Shown in pieces: positions 31,659 to 42,394 of a stretch of DNA of 49,821 nucleotides. Below the pieces are notes generated by a model. It saw only the letters and a program-made list of their open reading frames with translations, did no database searches and was not told the origin of the DNA. The translations under genes and the position numbers were made by a program. This DNA is from Nemertoderma westbladi (lineage: Eukaryota; Xenacoelomorpha; Nemertodermatida; Nemertodermatidae). Location: the NCBI GenBank assembly GCA_032718475.1, contig JAUCBJ010000158.1, positions 1 through 49,821 of the forward strand, in the 5' to 3' direction. Position 1 is the first letter of the stretch; every line of letters begins with the position of its first letter.

Positions 31659-31729
31659 TAAGGGCACCATCCTCATGTATTCTATTTTGTATTTATATAA
31701 ATAGGCTCGTCTTAATGATTCGCGATGCA

Positions 31730-32817
31730 GTTAGTAGTAATGGATTCTTAGGTGCACTCCAAGTGCTTTTACTTATGGACGATACAGTTCTTTTATCTAC
31801 AAACCGCGAGAATTGTGAAAAGAAATTAATAGCTTTATACATTTTTGTGATATATCAGGTATGAAAGTAAATACAAAGAAAACAAAATTGTTTGTATGTA
31901 ATGGAGTAATGTCAGAAAAAGAACCATTTATTGTTGGTGATATTACTGTTAATCATTTTAATTCATATATTTTTTACCTGGGTAGCCCATTTACTGAAGA
32001 TGGTAAACTGAAGTCTGTGTTAAATCTACATAGCGAGATATGTGAGGAAACGGCAAATACATTTAGTATATTTTGTGCAGCAAACAGCTACCATCCCATT
32101 TAGGTTTAAGGTGCAAGTTTTTGAAGCTGCCGTATTGTCAGTTTTATTATATGGTTCTGAAAGCTGGCTTTCAAACAATATTAAACAGAGAAAGTTTTTA
32201 CTATTGTATGTTAGGTTCCACCTCGGTGTACTGGTTGCATTGAATTTAACTCTCCCGTAGGTCGTGGGTTCGATCCTCACATGCGCCAGGGCAGTTTTTG
32301 TTTCGACACGAATGCTTTAAAGGGACCAGTCAGGGCGCATCTCTCTGCCTTGCATCTAAGTGGTAGCTAAATGAGTACTGGAGTTTCCTCTGGGGAGTAT
32401 AGTTCTGGGGGGACCGCAAAGGAAATAAGTCGTCAGACTTTGTGCGTAATCCCTGGCTTAGGTGCCGAAGAAAATTTACTTTTTTTACTTTTCATGTTGA
32501 GATGTTTGTTTAGATGAGATGCTCAAACTTCGGTGGATCTCTGTTTGGCCGAAATAGGCATGCGCCCATTATCTGATCGTAAATTGGTCGCCCGGAGGAA
32601 TTTCCTGAAACGTATAATGGTTAACCCGGGGAAAGATATCCCCTTCCATCAAGCACTGGAAATTTGTAGGAGAGGAAACAGTCAAGGTTACCAAGTATTA
32701 TTGGAGTCGATGGATTACGCCCCTTCTCGCTGCTACACAGCGGCTGCAATTGATCGAATACTAGGAAAACCGGACTCAGCTATGAAATACGCCTCCTATC
32801 AGTCGGTTCTGAAATAA
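31730..32817 (+). pseudogene. LINE RT fragment, split by a SINE
   Basis: Before the SINE it reads LLMDDTVLLSTNREN (a motif C variant) and SGMKVNTKKTKLFVC. A block -GDITVNHFNSYIFYLGSPFTEDGK- follows and, after a frameshift at about 32100, the post-RT phrase FEAAVLSVLLYGSESWLSNN. After it, 32533-32817 reads DLCLAEIGMRPLSDRKLVARRNFLKRIM and ends at TAA, consistent with a LINE C-terminus. Its 5' part, including RT motifs A and B, is absent. It is not the same family as the LINE at 26-30 kb. Confidence 0.7.
32208..32490 (+). mobile_element. tRNA-derived SINE inside LINE fragment
   Basis: A tRNA-like head (about 32218-32288) has an A-box-like TGTACTGGTTGCATTG and a B-box GGGTTCGATCC. A body of about 190 bp and the tail TTTACTTTTTTTACTTTT follow. 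It separates two LINE C-terminal parts. Target duplications are not clear. Confidence 0.7.
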
Positions 32818-32819
32818 GA

Positions 32820-33420
32820 ACAAATTTGTTTTATCACTTCTTGTGCGCGATTGTATTGAATTCATGACAACTGTTGTTATTATTATTAATCAATTGACAC
32901 CTCGACTCCTCTCTGACTATTCTATCCGATAGAACAAAATAATCATTTCGCTAACTGCTCTCTATCTTCTATAATCACAACAGCTTTTATAATTCATTAG
33001 ATGATTACAACATAATTATTATAGTTTGAAGTTGTCTAGAAAATTTCTCGCACACCACCGGGACTACCGTCACACTAATTTATTATCAGACAGAACAAAA
33101 AGCTTTTACTTGACGCATAACAGGTGGAGTAGATAGTCACAGTAGATAGAGTAAAACTAATTTACTCTGGGTTGACTGAATCATGTACTTATTGTTTGCT
33201 AAGATTAAGTCATTAAGCTCATCCTCCTAAAAGTTTTTTAATTAACCGCAATTTTAATACCCAATACTCAATATAAGTAATCTGTCTAACTAAAATTCAT
33301 TCAGCTGGCTGCCACCAATCATAGCACAGTGAGTAACCTCTTAGATATTCTTTTTTAGTTATATTATAACAGCTGTAGGCCTGCCGACAATAAGACCAAG
33401 AAAGATACCGGTACTAGGCC
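32820..33420. other. No gene seen
   Basis: AT-rich sequence between two LINE regions. No element ends were recognised. Confidence 0.4.
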
Positions 33421-33465
33421 TATACAGTTTTTATCTTTTTAGTCAGACTACAGCCAGACAGCACA

Positions 33466-34140
33466 ATGTCACCACTCTTAATCTCCACAGTTGTCATCGT
33501 TTTGGGCCGTTTCGTTGTGGCAGAACCATCCGATCCGCGGGGTAACCCTGCAACCCACCCAATACCCGTATTGGACTGGTTTGCCGAACACCCTGTCGCT
33601 ACCATTTCGAACTGCCGCGCCGCGCCGAATCGACGGAGATATGGTCGACGAGTGGATTTAGCCTCTACTGCTCTCGTCGGGGAAGAAGATCTTGGGTCTC
33701 CTCTCCACGAACTAGAGGCCTAATCGCCAAACTATGTCTTCTGTCTCTGGCTGGGGATATTGAGACCAACCCAGGACCCAGCAGGACGTGGGCCCCGAAG
33801 ATCAACTGACCCGTCTGTCAATGAGGAACAAACTCTCGGAGTAAGATCGTCCAATGCGAGAGTTGTGACACATTTGTACATTTAAAATGTTACCGTAGGA
33901 AAAGCAGTAATTTATTCTCCACCAGAAACAATCTTGAGCCAAGTTTTCTCTGCAATAGCTGTATTTTTACCGAACTTCCCTTTCATGATACAATTTTAGA
34001 ATCAGAAACCGACGATTCATTCCTCACATCGCCTCTGCAAACTCCAAGTGATGCTGAGAGTGAAACTTTTAAATTTTTTAAGGAAAAAGGTCTGCATTTT
34101 TTGCATTTAAACGCACGATCTCTGCTTCCCAAACTTTCCG
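33466..34140 (+). pseudogene. LINE N-terminus with 2A-like motif and Cys finger
   Basis: An ATG at 33466 opens 86 codons with a hydrophobic start (MSPLLISTVVIVLG) that could be a signal peptide. A one-base shift leads into the frame LIAKLCLLSLAGDIETNPGP (33724-33780), which satisfies the D-x-E-x-NPGP rule of 2A peptides, where the ribosome skips the Gly-Pro bond. A finger-like CESCDTFVHLKC (PHD-like spacing) follows at about 33858, with CNSC at 33952. Then come acidic residues and the entry to the endonuclease, LHFLHLNARSLLPKL. Stops and shifts separate these parts here, but the motif itself is intact. 2A-like sequences at the N-terminus are known from some APE-type LINEs. Confidence 0.75.
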
Positions 34141-34760
34141 AAATTCGTATTTTAATCAATCAATAAATCCAACCCAGCAGTTTTAACAATCTCTGAAACT
34201 TGGCTCGATGATAGCGTTTCTGATGGAGAAATTTATATTGATAATTACATAGTTTTACGTAAGGATAGGGATAGACATGGTGGTGGTGTCTGTACTTACA
34301 TTCGATGTGATTTAGCTTTTAATCGTAGGGAAGATTCAGAGTCTTGTGACGAAGTTTTGCTGGTGGAACTTTTACTTCCTAAAACTAAACCTATTTTAAT
34401 CGGTACTTTATATCGGCCCCCTAAACAATCAGATTTTTTGCAAAATTTTGAAAATACAATTTTATGTAATCTTAGGTCAGACTGTGAAATATATTTCTTA
34501 GGTGATTTTAATATCTGTTACCATCACAAAGCATCCCCCATCTGTAAACAGTACCAAAGTATTTTAAATTTGTTTGGTTTAAAACAAATTATTCGAAATT
34601 ACCAGTATTACCAGTAAAACTTCTACTTTACTAGATCACATCCTTTGTAATAACACCGATATTATTTCTCAATCTGGGGTTTTACCTATAGGTCTAAGCG
34701 ATCATTTTATAGTTTTTTGCACAAGAAAGACACAAATCTTTTTTCGGGGATCATAAAACA
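34141..34760 (+). pseudogene. CR1-like APE endonuclease
   Basis: The frame reads AVLTISETWLDDSVSDGEI with the catalytic Glu, then RDRHGGGVCTYIR, ILIGTLYRPPKQ and YFLGDFNICYH with the Asp/Asn pair. Downstream are LLDHILCNN and GLSDHFIVF with the final His. The last part needs frame changes near 34610 and 34720. All expected catalytic motifs are visible, but the protein is not continuous. Confidence 0.8.
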
Positions 34761-34858
34761 GTAACTGTTAGGTCTATGAAAAATTACAGCAAGGAACGCT
34801 TTTTAAGTTTGTTAGTTAATTCTGACTGGGAACCTTGTTTTAAGGCCGCTGACATTAA

Positions 34859-35878
34859 GGGGGGGGGGGGGGGGGGGGGGGGGGGTAGCGCATTTTCTGA
34901 CCAAAAAGTCGAATTTTTGAAACATATCCTATGAAGTTTGGGGTTTGCTTTCAATTTCTGCAAATTTCTGTGCTCAGTGGTGCCAATTGGATGTCTCCAC
35001 GAGAAAGAGCACAAAATTTTAATTGAGAAGGTTGTTTTTTATGATTATTGGACCTACTTGTCAGTTTATAAGACAACTTCGAGTCACCGGAATGAAGACG
35101 GGACTCGAATAAGTGACTCTGCGGTCTTTGCAGGATTACACGGAATAGACTTATTGGTCATCGGAGATCTTCAAAATGTATAATCTCCAGTTCTAGTGGT
35201 CGTACGAAGTTCGTTTTAGGCTCATTCGAAAGCTCTTTTCTTAGAGAACAAAGTTACCATTTGATTTAAGACAAAATGGTTGTGAAGCAACATAACATGA
35301 ATTTGGGTAAAATATGCCTTGCAAATTTTGTTCAAGTTATGATTGCTCAGGCAGCTTTCAAGAGTTTGCCAAACCAAATGGTAACTTTGGTCTCTGAGAA
35401 AAGAGCTTTCGAATGAGCCCAAAACGAACTCCGTACGACCACTAGAACTGGAGATTATACATTTTGAAGATCTCCGATGACCGATAAGTCTATTCCGTGT
35501 AATCCCGCAAAGACCGCAGAGTCGCTTATTCGAGTCCCGTCTTCATTCCGGAGACTTGAAGTTGTCTTATAAACTGATCAGTAGGTCCAATAATCATAAA
35601 AAAATACCTTCTTAATTAAAATTTTGTGCTCTTTCTCGTGGAGACATCCAATTAGCACCACTGAGCACAGAAAATGGCAGAAATTGAATGCAAACCCCAA
35701 ACTTCATCTCCTTTACCGATATCGCGATATATCGGAGCCAGTATCTTCTATCCCAGATATCTCGAAAACTAAGCAAGATATGGGAAAACGGTTTCCATAT
35801 TTGGATTCAGCATGAAATTCTGCATCAGATAGGATATGTTTCAAAAATTCGACTTTTTGGTCAGAAAATGCGCTACCC
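34859..35878. mobile_element. 1.0-kb TTAA-flanked foldback element
   Basis: TTAA at 34855-34858 and 35879-35882 flanks a large imperfect palindrome. Outer arms share GTAGCGCATTTTCTGACC and TCGAATTTTTGAAACATATCC. Inner arms share ATGTCTCCACGAGAAAGAGC, GAGTCGCTTATTCGAGTCCC-like and AAAGAGCTTTCGAATGAGCC. The left tip is a run of about 27 G, but the right tip has just CCC. The right arm has an extra stretch of about 110 bp (near 35709-35818). No coding sequence. It splits the LINE between FKAAD- and LAYTVFKDLFLKAL. Confidence 0.85.
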
Positions 35879-36183
35879 TTAACCTTGCGTACACTGTTTT
35901 TAAAGATTTATTTTTAAAGGCACTTAATACTGTAGCACCAATTATAGAAATTAGTCTTAAACAACGCACTGAGCCCTGGATGACCTCGGGTATTCTTAGT
36001 AATATCAGAGAAAGAGATAACTATTTGTATAAATTTAGAAAATACCATGTTTCAGCTGATTATAATAATTACTGCAAATATAGAAACCTTGTCCAACGGG
36101 AAATAAAAAAAGCTAAATCTGAATATTTGTACAACAAAATAAGTGAGAATAAAGATAATCCTAAAAGTCTAACGGTGAGCTGA

Positions 36184-36713
36184 TTCATGATCATACTCTA
36201 TAGTTAGTAATTTATTTAATAATTATTTTACTAATGTTGCCTCTAATTTAGTTAAGAAGTTACCGTTACCAAGAAATAAATATAGTTTATAGGGTCCGAA
36301 ACTCTAAATAATTTTTATTTAGAAGAGTTACAAAATTCAGAAAAGTTATTTTTAAAACCCGTTTCTGAGGATTTCGTTTTTCAAAATCTACTTAGCCTAT
36401 CAGCCTCAAAAAGTACCGGTCTAGACCTAATACCTGCCCGTTTTCTTAAGGATGGTGCTGAAGTACTTAAAGTACCTATTACTTTTATTATTAATTACTC
36501 TATCGTAGATAATGTAGTACCAGACGAACTGAAATTAGCTAAGGTTGTCCCTCTGTATAAAAAGAATAGTAAAGTAGAACCCTGTAATTACAGACCTTAA
36601 GTATTGTATCTAAAATTCTAGAACGTTCTGTTTTTCTACAGCTGGAGGCACATCTTAGTAGGCTAAATCTGATCTATGAACTTCAGTCCGTTTTCGTAAA
36701 TCATATTCTACAG
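36184..36713 (+). pseudogene. 2A-type LINE RT, N-terminal half
   Basis: The frame reads VSEDFVFQNLLSLSASKSTGLDLIPARFLKDGAEVL, then VPDELKLAKVVPLYKKNSKVEPCNYRP followed by a TAA, SIVSKILERSVFLQLEAHL and LNLIYELQSVF, with a shift just before the BEL insertion at ATATTCTACAG. The phrase resumes at 42998 as TDNCLINLTDTIRCNNAK, so the two halves form one RT. The preceding linker 35883-36180 encodes LNTVAPIIEISLKQRTEPWMT. Confidence 0.85.
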
Positions 36714-37238
36714 TGTGACGGGATCCGAGAGGATCCCGGTTTATCCGGTGTTGTTTTGTACGCGTCAGCCGCACCGTGTGATAGAAAAGGAGTTTGTTGT
36801 TCCAGTATAGATATAATGTAGATATATAGATATGTAGGTATGATAACAGATAGCGCCAATGACTGAATAGATGACCGGTAATATGGGTGACGGCGGTGAT
36901 GGTCTTGACTGTCACCGTACTACCTGACTGTACTGGGATAACTACTACAATGACGTGATGACAGGTAATATATACTGCACGGGTTGGCCTCATTGCATTA
37001 CCCAGTCGATGCTTCCCCCCTGATTGGCTAATATCCTTGTTGGCACCCTTTGGAGTGTTCCCGTTCACTCCAGCCACTCTCCCTCTGTTAGGGGTTTGGC
37101 CCCTGACCCTTATTGTGTGTTTCTCCTTCCCACTTTGTTGGGGTGACACGAGTTATTGGTTGCCCAATCTCGTGGCCCCCAATATTGCTTAACGGTTGAC
37201 TTTATGGGTTCGTGTTAGCGGAATTGGATAAGCTAACA
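36714..37238 (-). repeat. 3' LTR
   Basis: 525 bp, differing from the other LTR at three sites as I read them (about 36757, 36901 and 37076). A frame of about 150 codons runs through it, not regarded as a gene. Confidence 0.95.
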
Positions 37239-37249
37239 CTCCCCCCCAT
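37239..37249 (-). promoter_or_regulatory. Polypurine tract next to the 3' LTR
   Basis: In minus sense ATGGGGGGGAG abuts the 3' LTR, the usual place for the plus-strand primer of LTR retroelements. Confidence 0.75.
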
Positions 37250-38712
37250 GCTATCTTCCCGGTAAGAAGATAGCATCCAACTAAAGTGCGCTACAATTCC
37301 GCTGGATCCCGATCTAGTATCGGGTGTGGGGTGGGTCTATTTTCTTTCGGAGCCGGCTTTCCAGGCCGCTCCCTATGGGTATGATGTCACTACCCTCTGG
37401 CGCCTTGTGTCGGGCCGATCGTGCGCTTCTCTCACACAATTTTTGTTTCCCCGGCACTCTCACCACTCTAGCTCCGCTCTCTAACTCAACTCCCCAGTCT
37501 TACTCTCTCCCCACACCTGAATCGCACTCTAACTTCTCTCCATACTCCTCTCACTATCTCCTCTCTACCACTCTCTAAGGCCCTAATCTCTAATGCTACC
37601 CCTGTGCTATCATACTATCTACCTACTACTTACTTGCAACTATCTAACTATCTTACTTTCTACTAACTCTCCGACTCTAACTAGCTCTACTAAGTCTAAC
37701 TAACTCCTACTAACTCTCTACTTCTACTAACTCTACTTGACTCCTCTAAGTCTACCAACTCTCTAGCCCTTTAACTAGAACTCCCTAACTCTACCCACTC
37801 TTCTAACTACGTGGCGCTTGCGGTGTCCACAACCCCTTTACTACTACTTCCTTCTACGTGGCGCTTGCGGTGCCCACAACCACTCTACTATCTGGCACCC
37901 TATGTGCCCTTCTACTATTCTACTCTCTGGCACCCTATGTGCCCTCTCTACTACCTCTAACACCCTAACTCTACTACCTGGCACCCTATGTGCCCGTCTC
38001 TACTATTCTACTCTCTGGCACCCTATGTGCCCTCTCTGCTACCTCTAACACCCTAACTCTACTACCTGGCACCCTATGTGCCCTCTCTACTACTCTACTC
38101 TATCTCTAACTTACTTCCTTTACATCTACTCGCCTGCACGTGACACTCTGAATGCCGGCAGAGTGGGTACGTTAATTATGTGAACTACTACTAACTCTTA
38201 CTAACTCTACTAACTCTCTACTAACTCTTACTAACTCTCTACTAACTCAACTACTAACTCTTTTTGTGCCCGGCACCTCTTGTGCCCGGCACCCACCCTA
38301 ATTAACATACCCTGCTCTTACATCAAACACGTCATCACGCCCGTGCCCCACTAAGTTCAACGCATCCCCTACTAACTCTAACTACATGGCGCTTGCGGTG
38401 CCCACAACCCTCTACTGCTACTACTTTCTTTCTAACTAACGGTACTACGTACCCTCTTACTAACCTAACTAACGGTACTACGTACCCTCTAACTAACTTC
38501 TCTAGCACTCCCTGCTAACGGTACTACGTACCCTCTCACTAACTCTAACTAACTAACTAACTAACGGTACTACGTACCCTCTTACTAACTCTAACTCCAC
38601 TAACGATACTACATACCCTCTTACTGCTCTCTAACTCCACTAACTATCGGTACTACCCTCTTACTACCTAACTTCTACCTACTTTATTATTTAATTATTT
38701 TATTGTTTTTAA
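37250..38712 (-). repeat. Short-repeat array replacing pol in BEL element
   Basis: The plus strand shows interleaved motifs: TAACTCTACTAACTCT; CTGGCACCCTATGTGCCC (about five times, 37890-38090); GTGGCGCTTGCGGTGCCCAC (near 37811, 37858 and 38386); and the palindromic GGTACTACGTACC (five or six times, 38440-38660). The outer part (37250-37560) is C-rich without units. No ORF of note in the sense direction. Its role, if any, is unknown. Confidence 0.85.
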
Positions 38713-39810
38713 TTAAATAATTATTTTATATTTTATGCGTGGGAAGGGTGTCTCGCCCTCATTCCCACCCCCCTCAGTCCAAAACTTTGGACGACAAAAA
38801 ACTCTCAGGGGCCCCTTCTTCCAGTAGGCACTCTCCCGCTGCCCTCCTATACGCCCTCTAACTCTTCGCCACACTCTCTTCGGTACTACCTCTGCTGGCC
38901 TCCCCCTTCGTATGTGCGCTGGCATTAAAGGCCTCGACGACCCCCGCTTGTCCCTCGGTATACACGACGTCTGCCCATATAATGCCCCCTCGCACTGTGT
39001 CAGTCCTGCGTGCGTATGCAACACGCCTCCTTCTACTTCCCCGGCTCCTTTATGTTTGCTCATGGGCTTCTCTGCCCCTGGTCTAGTCCTTTCACATCCT
39101 CTCCCTTTCCAACACTCTCCGGATCTGTGTCCTTTTACCACACATCGATGACATAGTCCGTTTGCGTCTGTGTAGGCTACACGATCTCGTTTGGGCAACG
39201 CTTGCCAGTACTTGCAACTCCTGGTCTTATGGGTTCCGTCCCGATGTAATTGACATTGGAATCCTGGATTATAGCGTTTCCTGTATAGTCCTTCACGTAT
39301 CGCGCTTAGGTTTATATGTACCGATTTAATGTTTCGATTGTCTAGACTCGGCCTACTGGGTATATTGGGATTGTGTTTATTTTTTGTGTTATTTTCTTCC
39401 TGTCCCTGCCGCGGTGTGGCCCTGCTACCAGCTAACTGTGGACTAGCAGTCCCCTGTACGGCCGCGTGTGGTAGTGACTGTCCGTACGACCTGTTCTCGT
39501 CCAGGGAGTTCGATGTTCTTGCTCCTATCGGGGTATATTGTCGATATTGTGATGGGGGAATGTCACCCTGTCCCCCCCCGGCCGGTATGTTTGGTACTGG
39601 GGTTGATGTTAATACATTGGGGCCCATACGTCTATCTCCAATAGCTCCCCCCTCCCCTGGATATATGTTATGTCCCTGTGTATTATAGTCATGCTGCTGT
39701 ACCGATATAGGCCTACCCACTTCTTGCCTACCTACCGGTATGTACTCCGCGGCTTCCGGGTTTAATCCCGTCGTTCGCGCTACCCTATCGCCTACTCTAT
39801 CTCCCAGCAT
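38713..39810 (-). CDS. Capsid-less gag-like ORF with CCHC zinc knuckle
   Basis: The 365-codon ORF starts at an ATG overlapping the end of the upstream ORF by 14 nt in another frame. Residues 1-110 are the Pro/Gln-rich linker shared with copy 1. At residue 110, between NSLDENRSYG and QSLPHA, copy 1 has about 280 extra residues including the capsid. Residues 120-170 match copy 1 again. Residues 186-199 form a Cys/His stretch and C220-C233 reads CHRCVVKGHRSGEC, a canonical CX2CX4HX4C knuckle. The tail of about 130 residues is Arg/Gly-rich and ends at AT-rich DNA. It may bind RNA but cannot assemble a shell by itself. Confidence 0.8.
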   Translation of the reverse strand: MLGDRVGDRVARTTGLNPEAAEYIPVGRQEVGRPISVQQHDYNTQGHNIYPGEGGAIGDRRMGPNVLTSTPVPNIPAGGGQGDIPPSQYRQYTPIGARTSNSLDENRSYGQSLPHAAVQGTASPQLAGSRATPRQGQEENNTKNKHNPNIPSRPSLDNRNIKSVHINLSAIREGLYRKRYNPGFQCQLHRDGTHKTRSCKYWQALPKRDRVAYTDANGLCHRCVVKGHRSGECWKGRGCERTRPGAEKPMSKHKGAGEVEGGVLHTHAGLTQCEGALYGQTSCIPRDKRGSSRPLMPAHIRRGRPAEVVPKRVWRRVRGRIGGQRESAYWKKGPLRVFCRPKFWTEGGGNEGETPFPRIKYKIII

Positions 39811-42394
39811 GGCCTATAATAGTATGTGCAGTAAGGCCCACAGTATGTCCTGCAGTCTGCATGTGCCTCTTCGAACCGAAGTTTAATCTTCGCGAATCTC
39901 GAATCTCCCAGCGACTACCGTACTCTCGATCGGCAGCTATATCCCGTCGGGAAGCTTCTCTCCGATCCCCTCTCCTGTTCTCGACTTTGTATTGGTACGT
40001 CTTGTACCCCTCTCTTGGCGTGCGGTGCGTTTCTCCGGGGCGACGGCAATCTCCCGAAGTTCGACCCCACCGACTTCCTAACTCCATCTCTACTATCGAC
40101 GGTCCGCTATCCGTCCTCACACTCCTATCGTTCGTGGCGACACCTTTTCTACTATCTCCTTTTCTTCTCTTTTCAGTGCAGTATTCCGGCTCGTGAGATC
40201 TCTCGTCGACCTCCCGGTTAAACTCCACTGTTCTTCTTCCCTCTTCTGATCGGGCTCGACGCTTCGTCTGCCCTCTCGCGACGTCAACCTGCCTCTCTCT
40301 GCTCGATCGCACGCCGCTGGGGATACTCGCAATCCCCCTATTATTCTCCGTCGCCGGGTGTTGCGGTTTACCTAATTCGGCCCGCGCATTATCCGCCGAC
40401 GCCTGTGGGACACTCTCTGCCCCCCCTCTCTCGCTACTAATCCCTCGCGGTGGGGTGCCCGTAGCCCCCCCCCACCCGCCGCATCTAACTTCACTATCTC
40501 TTACTACACTTCTGCGTCCCTCTTGTCGGACACTCTCTACCCCCCCTCTCTCGCCACTAATCTTATGTGGTGGGGCGCCGGTAGCCCCCCCCCACTCGCC
40601 ACATCTAACTTCACTATCTCTTACTTCGTCTCTACACCCCTCTCTAGTCGACGCACTGTCTTTACTACGGCTGGGTCTATTCACCCCCGCCTCTCTCTCT
40701 ACTACTGCGTGGCCCACCAGGCCCACTTCGGGTTGGCTCAACCCCGCTACCTCCTGCCTACCAACTACGTGGCCTACCAGGCCACCGTCGGGTTGGCTCG
40801 ACCCCGCCACCTCCTGCCTACTAACTGCGTGGCCTACCAGGCCCCCGTCTACCGGGTTATGTACGTCCGACACGCTCATATTAATAGCACCATTCCCAAT
40901 ATTATTTGTTAAATCAATTAAATTATTAGAATTTGAAACGGGATTATTATTTAAATTATTTAAATTACTTAGATCACTACTATTCTCTAAACTTAAATTA
41001 TTATTCGAATTATTTTGCGGGTTTGAATTGAAATTATTATTTAGAGTATTTGTATTTAAATTTATATTACTACTACCCGGTAAAATATTATTTCCTGTAA
41101 TAAAGGGATTAGGGTTATCTACTACGGTACTATTAATATTAACTATTTCTAACGTACTACTATTACCCCCCCCGCCCGTACGGCTACACCAGTTCTGGTT
41201 CTCTCGCCCGGTGCCTGTAAGTGGGGTCTCACTCTCTGACAGTTCCAACCGCGCCAGTTCTAGTCGGCGCTGATTCAGTTCGGCTTGATGTTGCATAATC
41301 TCCCTTAGTAGGGCATGCAAATCATCCCGCCTGCGCTTACACTCTATCCCTCTCTCTCGCATATCCTGCTCGGCCGACTCTGCCACTCTCGCAACCATCT
41401 CAAGCCGCCTCGCCGGCTCGTTCTCTACTCTCATCTCTCGCTCTCTACACTCCTTGGCTCTCTCTCTAGACTCCTCGGCTTTCTCTCTATACTCCCTTTC
41501 CGACTCTCCTAACTCCTCTGAGAATGCGGTTTCCTCTCTCAATTGTCTCTCTAACCATTTCTGCTCATTCGCCACCATTTCTAATTTATACTCCAGATTT
41601 ATCTCCCGCACCCTTCTTTCTTTTGCGGAGGATGTAGCAGACTTATCAGTTGCGATGGACTCCCGTCGCCCCTCCGTCCCACCAACTTTCCCCCGCCTCC
41701 CGGAACTTCCTCCGACCGACGAGACCAAATCCTCGGGTTTAACCTCGGATTCGCCCTCCTCAGGTCTCTTCCAACCCACTAATTTTACTCCCCAGGCATC
41801 GACTAAGTATGGCCCTACGTACACTGTACTAGGCTGCATACCCCCACACTCCCATAGTTCAATCAGTTCGTTGGCAACTCCCCTCGCCCTCTCCTCGGCT
41901 AGTTCTCTCTGGCCAAAACGCATTAGGTAATCAAAGTATCTGTTCGACTCACCTAGTCCTTTTGTCAATCTCACCTTGTCTATCTTCGCCCTTTCTATGG
42001 CCTCCTTAAGTAGTTTCCGGGTCGCGTTGTAGGCCCGTCGAAGTCGATCAGAAACCCCGACGTCCTCGTCGCCGACCTCTCCTCCATCTCTCCGGGTCCG
42101 ACGTCATACCGGCGGCCCCACCGTCGCCGTTCCGGTGGGCCGTCCGTCGCCCTCGGCCCGTGGCTGGCCGGCGACATCGGTACGTCGACCCTCGCTCCGC
42201 GTCGACTCGTCTTTCTCCCTTTCGACTCCCGACTCGTCCTCTCTTTGTAGACGGCCCCCTTCATCTTGGATCGTCGGATCGCGGGTGGTCGGCGTATCTG
42301 GCGTCGTGGGTTGGTACCGTCTCGTCGCGGCCTCGCGGATCGTTGAGTTATCGTCCGGGGTCCGCGGCGGTGTCGCTTCTCCTCCTCTACTCAT
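39797..42394 (-). pseudogene. BEL-like N-terminal extension and linker, copy 2
   Basis: From an ATG at 42394 the frame is broken by one TGA at 42104-42106 (CGA in copy 1), then runs open to a TAG at 39797. In order: Arg/Thr-rich start (about 96 codons), the conserved GESNRYFDYL-RFGQ and VYVGPYLVDAWG block, a Glu/Arg-rich coiled-coil-like segment, an Asn-rich low-complexity region (residues with NLNNLNNN), two or three EGLVGH-type repeats, a duplicated -RDSEVRCG-WGGATG- segment and the RRTVEFNREVDERSH part. In total about 860 codons precede the zinc-knuckle ORF. No catalytic motif is recognised. The single stop is a C-to-T change at a CpG. Confidence 0.75.
40404..40640 (-). repeat. Duplicated 115-bp segment in BEL ORF
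   Basis: Units at about 40404-40515 and 40519-40634 share GGACACTCTCTNCCCCCCCTC, TCTCGC-ACTAATC, GTGGGGNGCC and CATCTAACTTCACTATCTC. Copy 1 has only one. They encode the repeated RDSEVRCG-WGGATG stretch. Confidence 0.8.

Noticed and set aside
37818-38048. Cys/Leu/Pro-rich plus frame
   Set aside because: Translation of the CTGGCACCCTATGTGCCC repeats, antisense to the BEL element.
40455-41273. 272-codon plus frame
   Set aside because: Antisense shadow of the GC-rich BEL N-terminal ORF; no domain.
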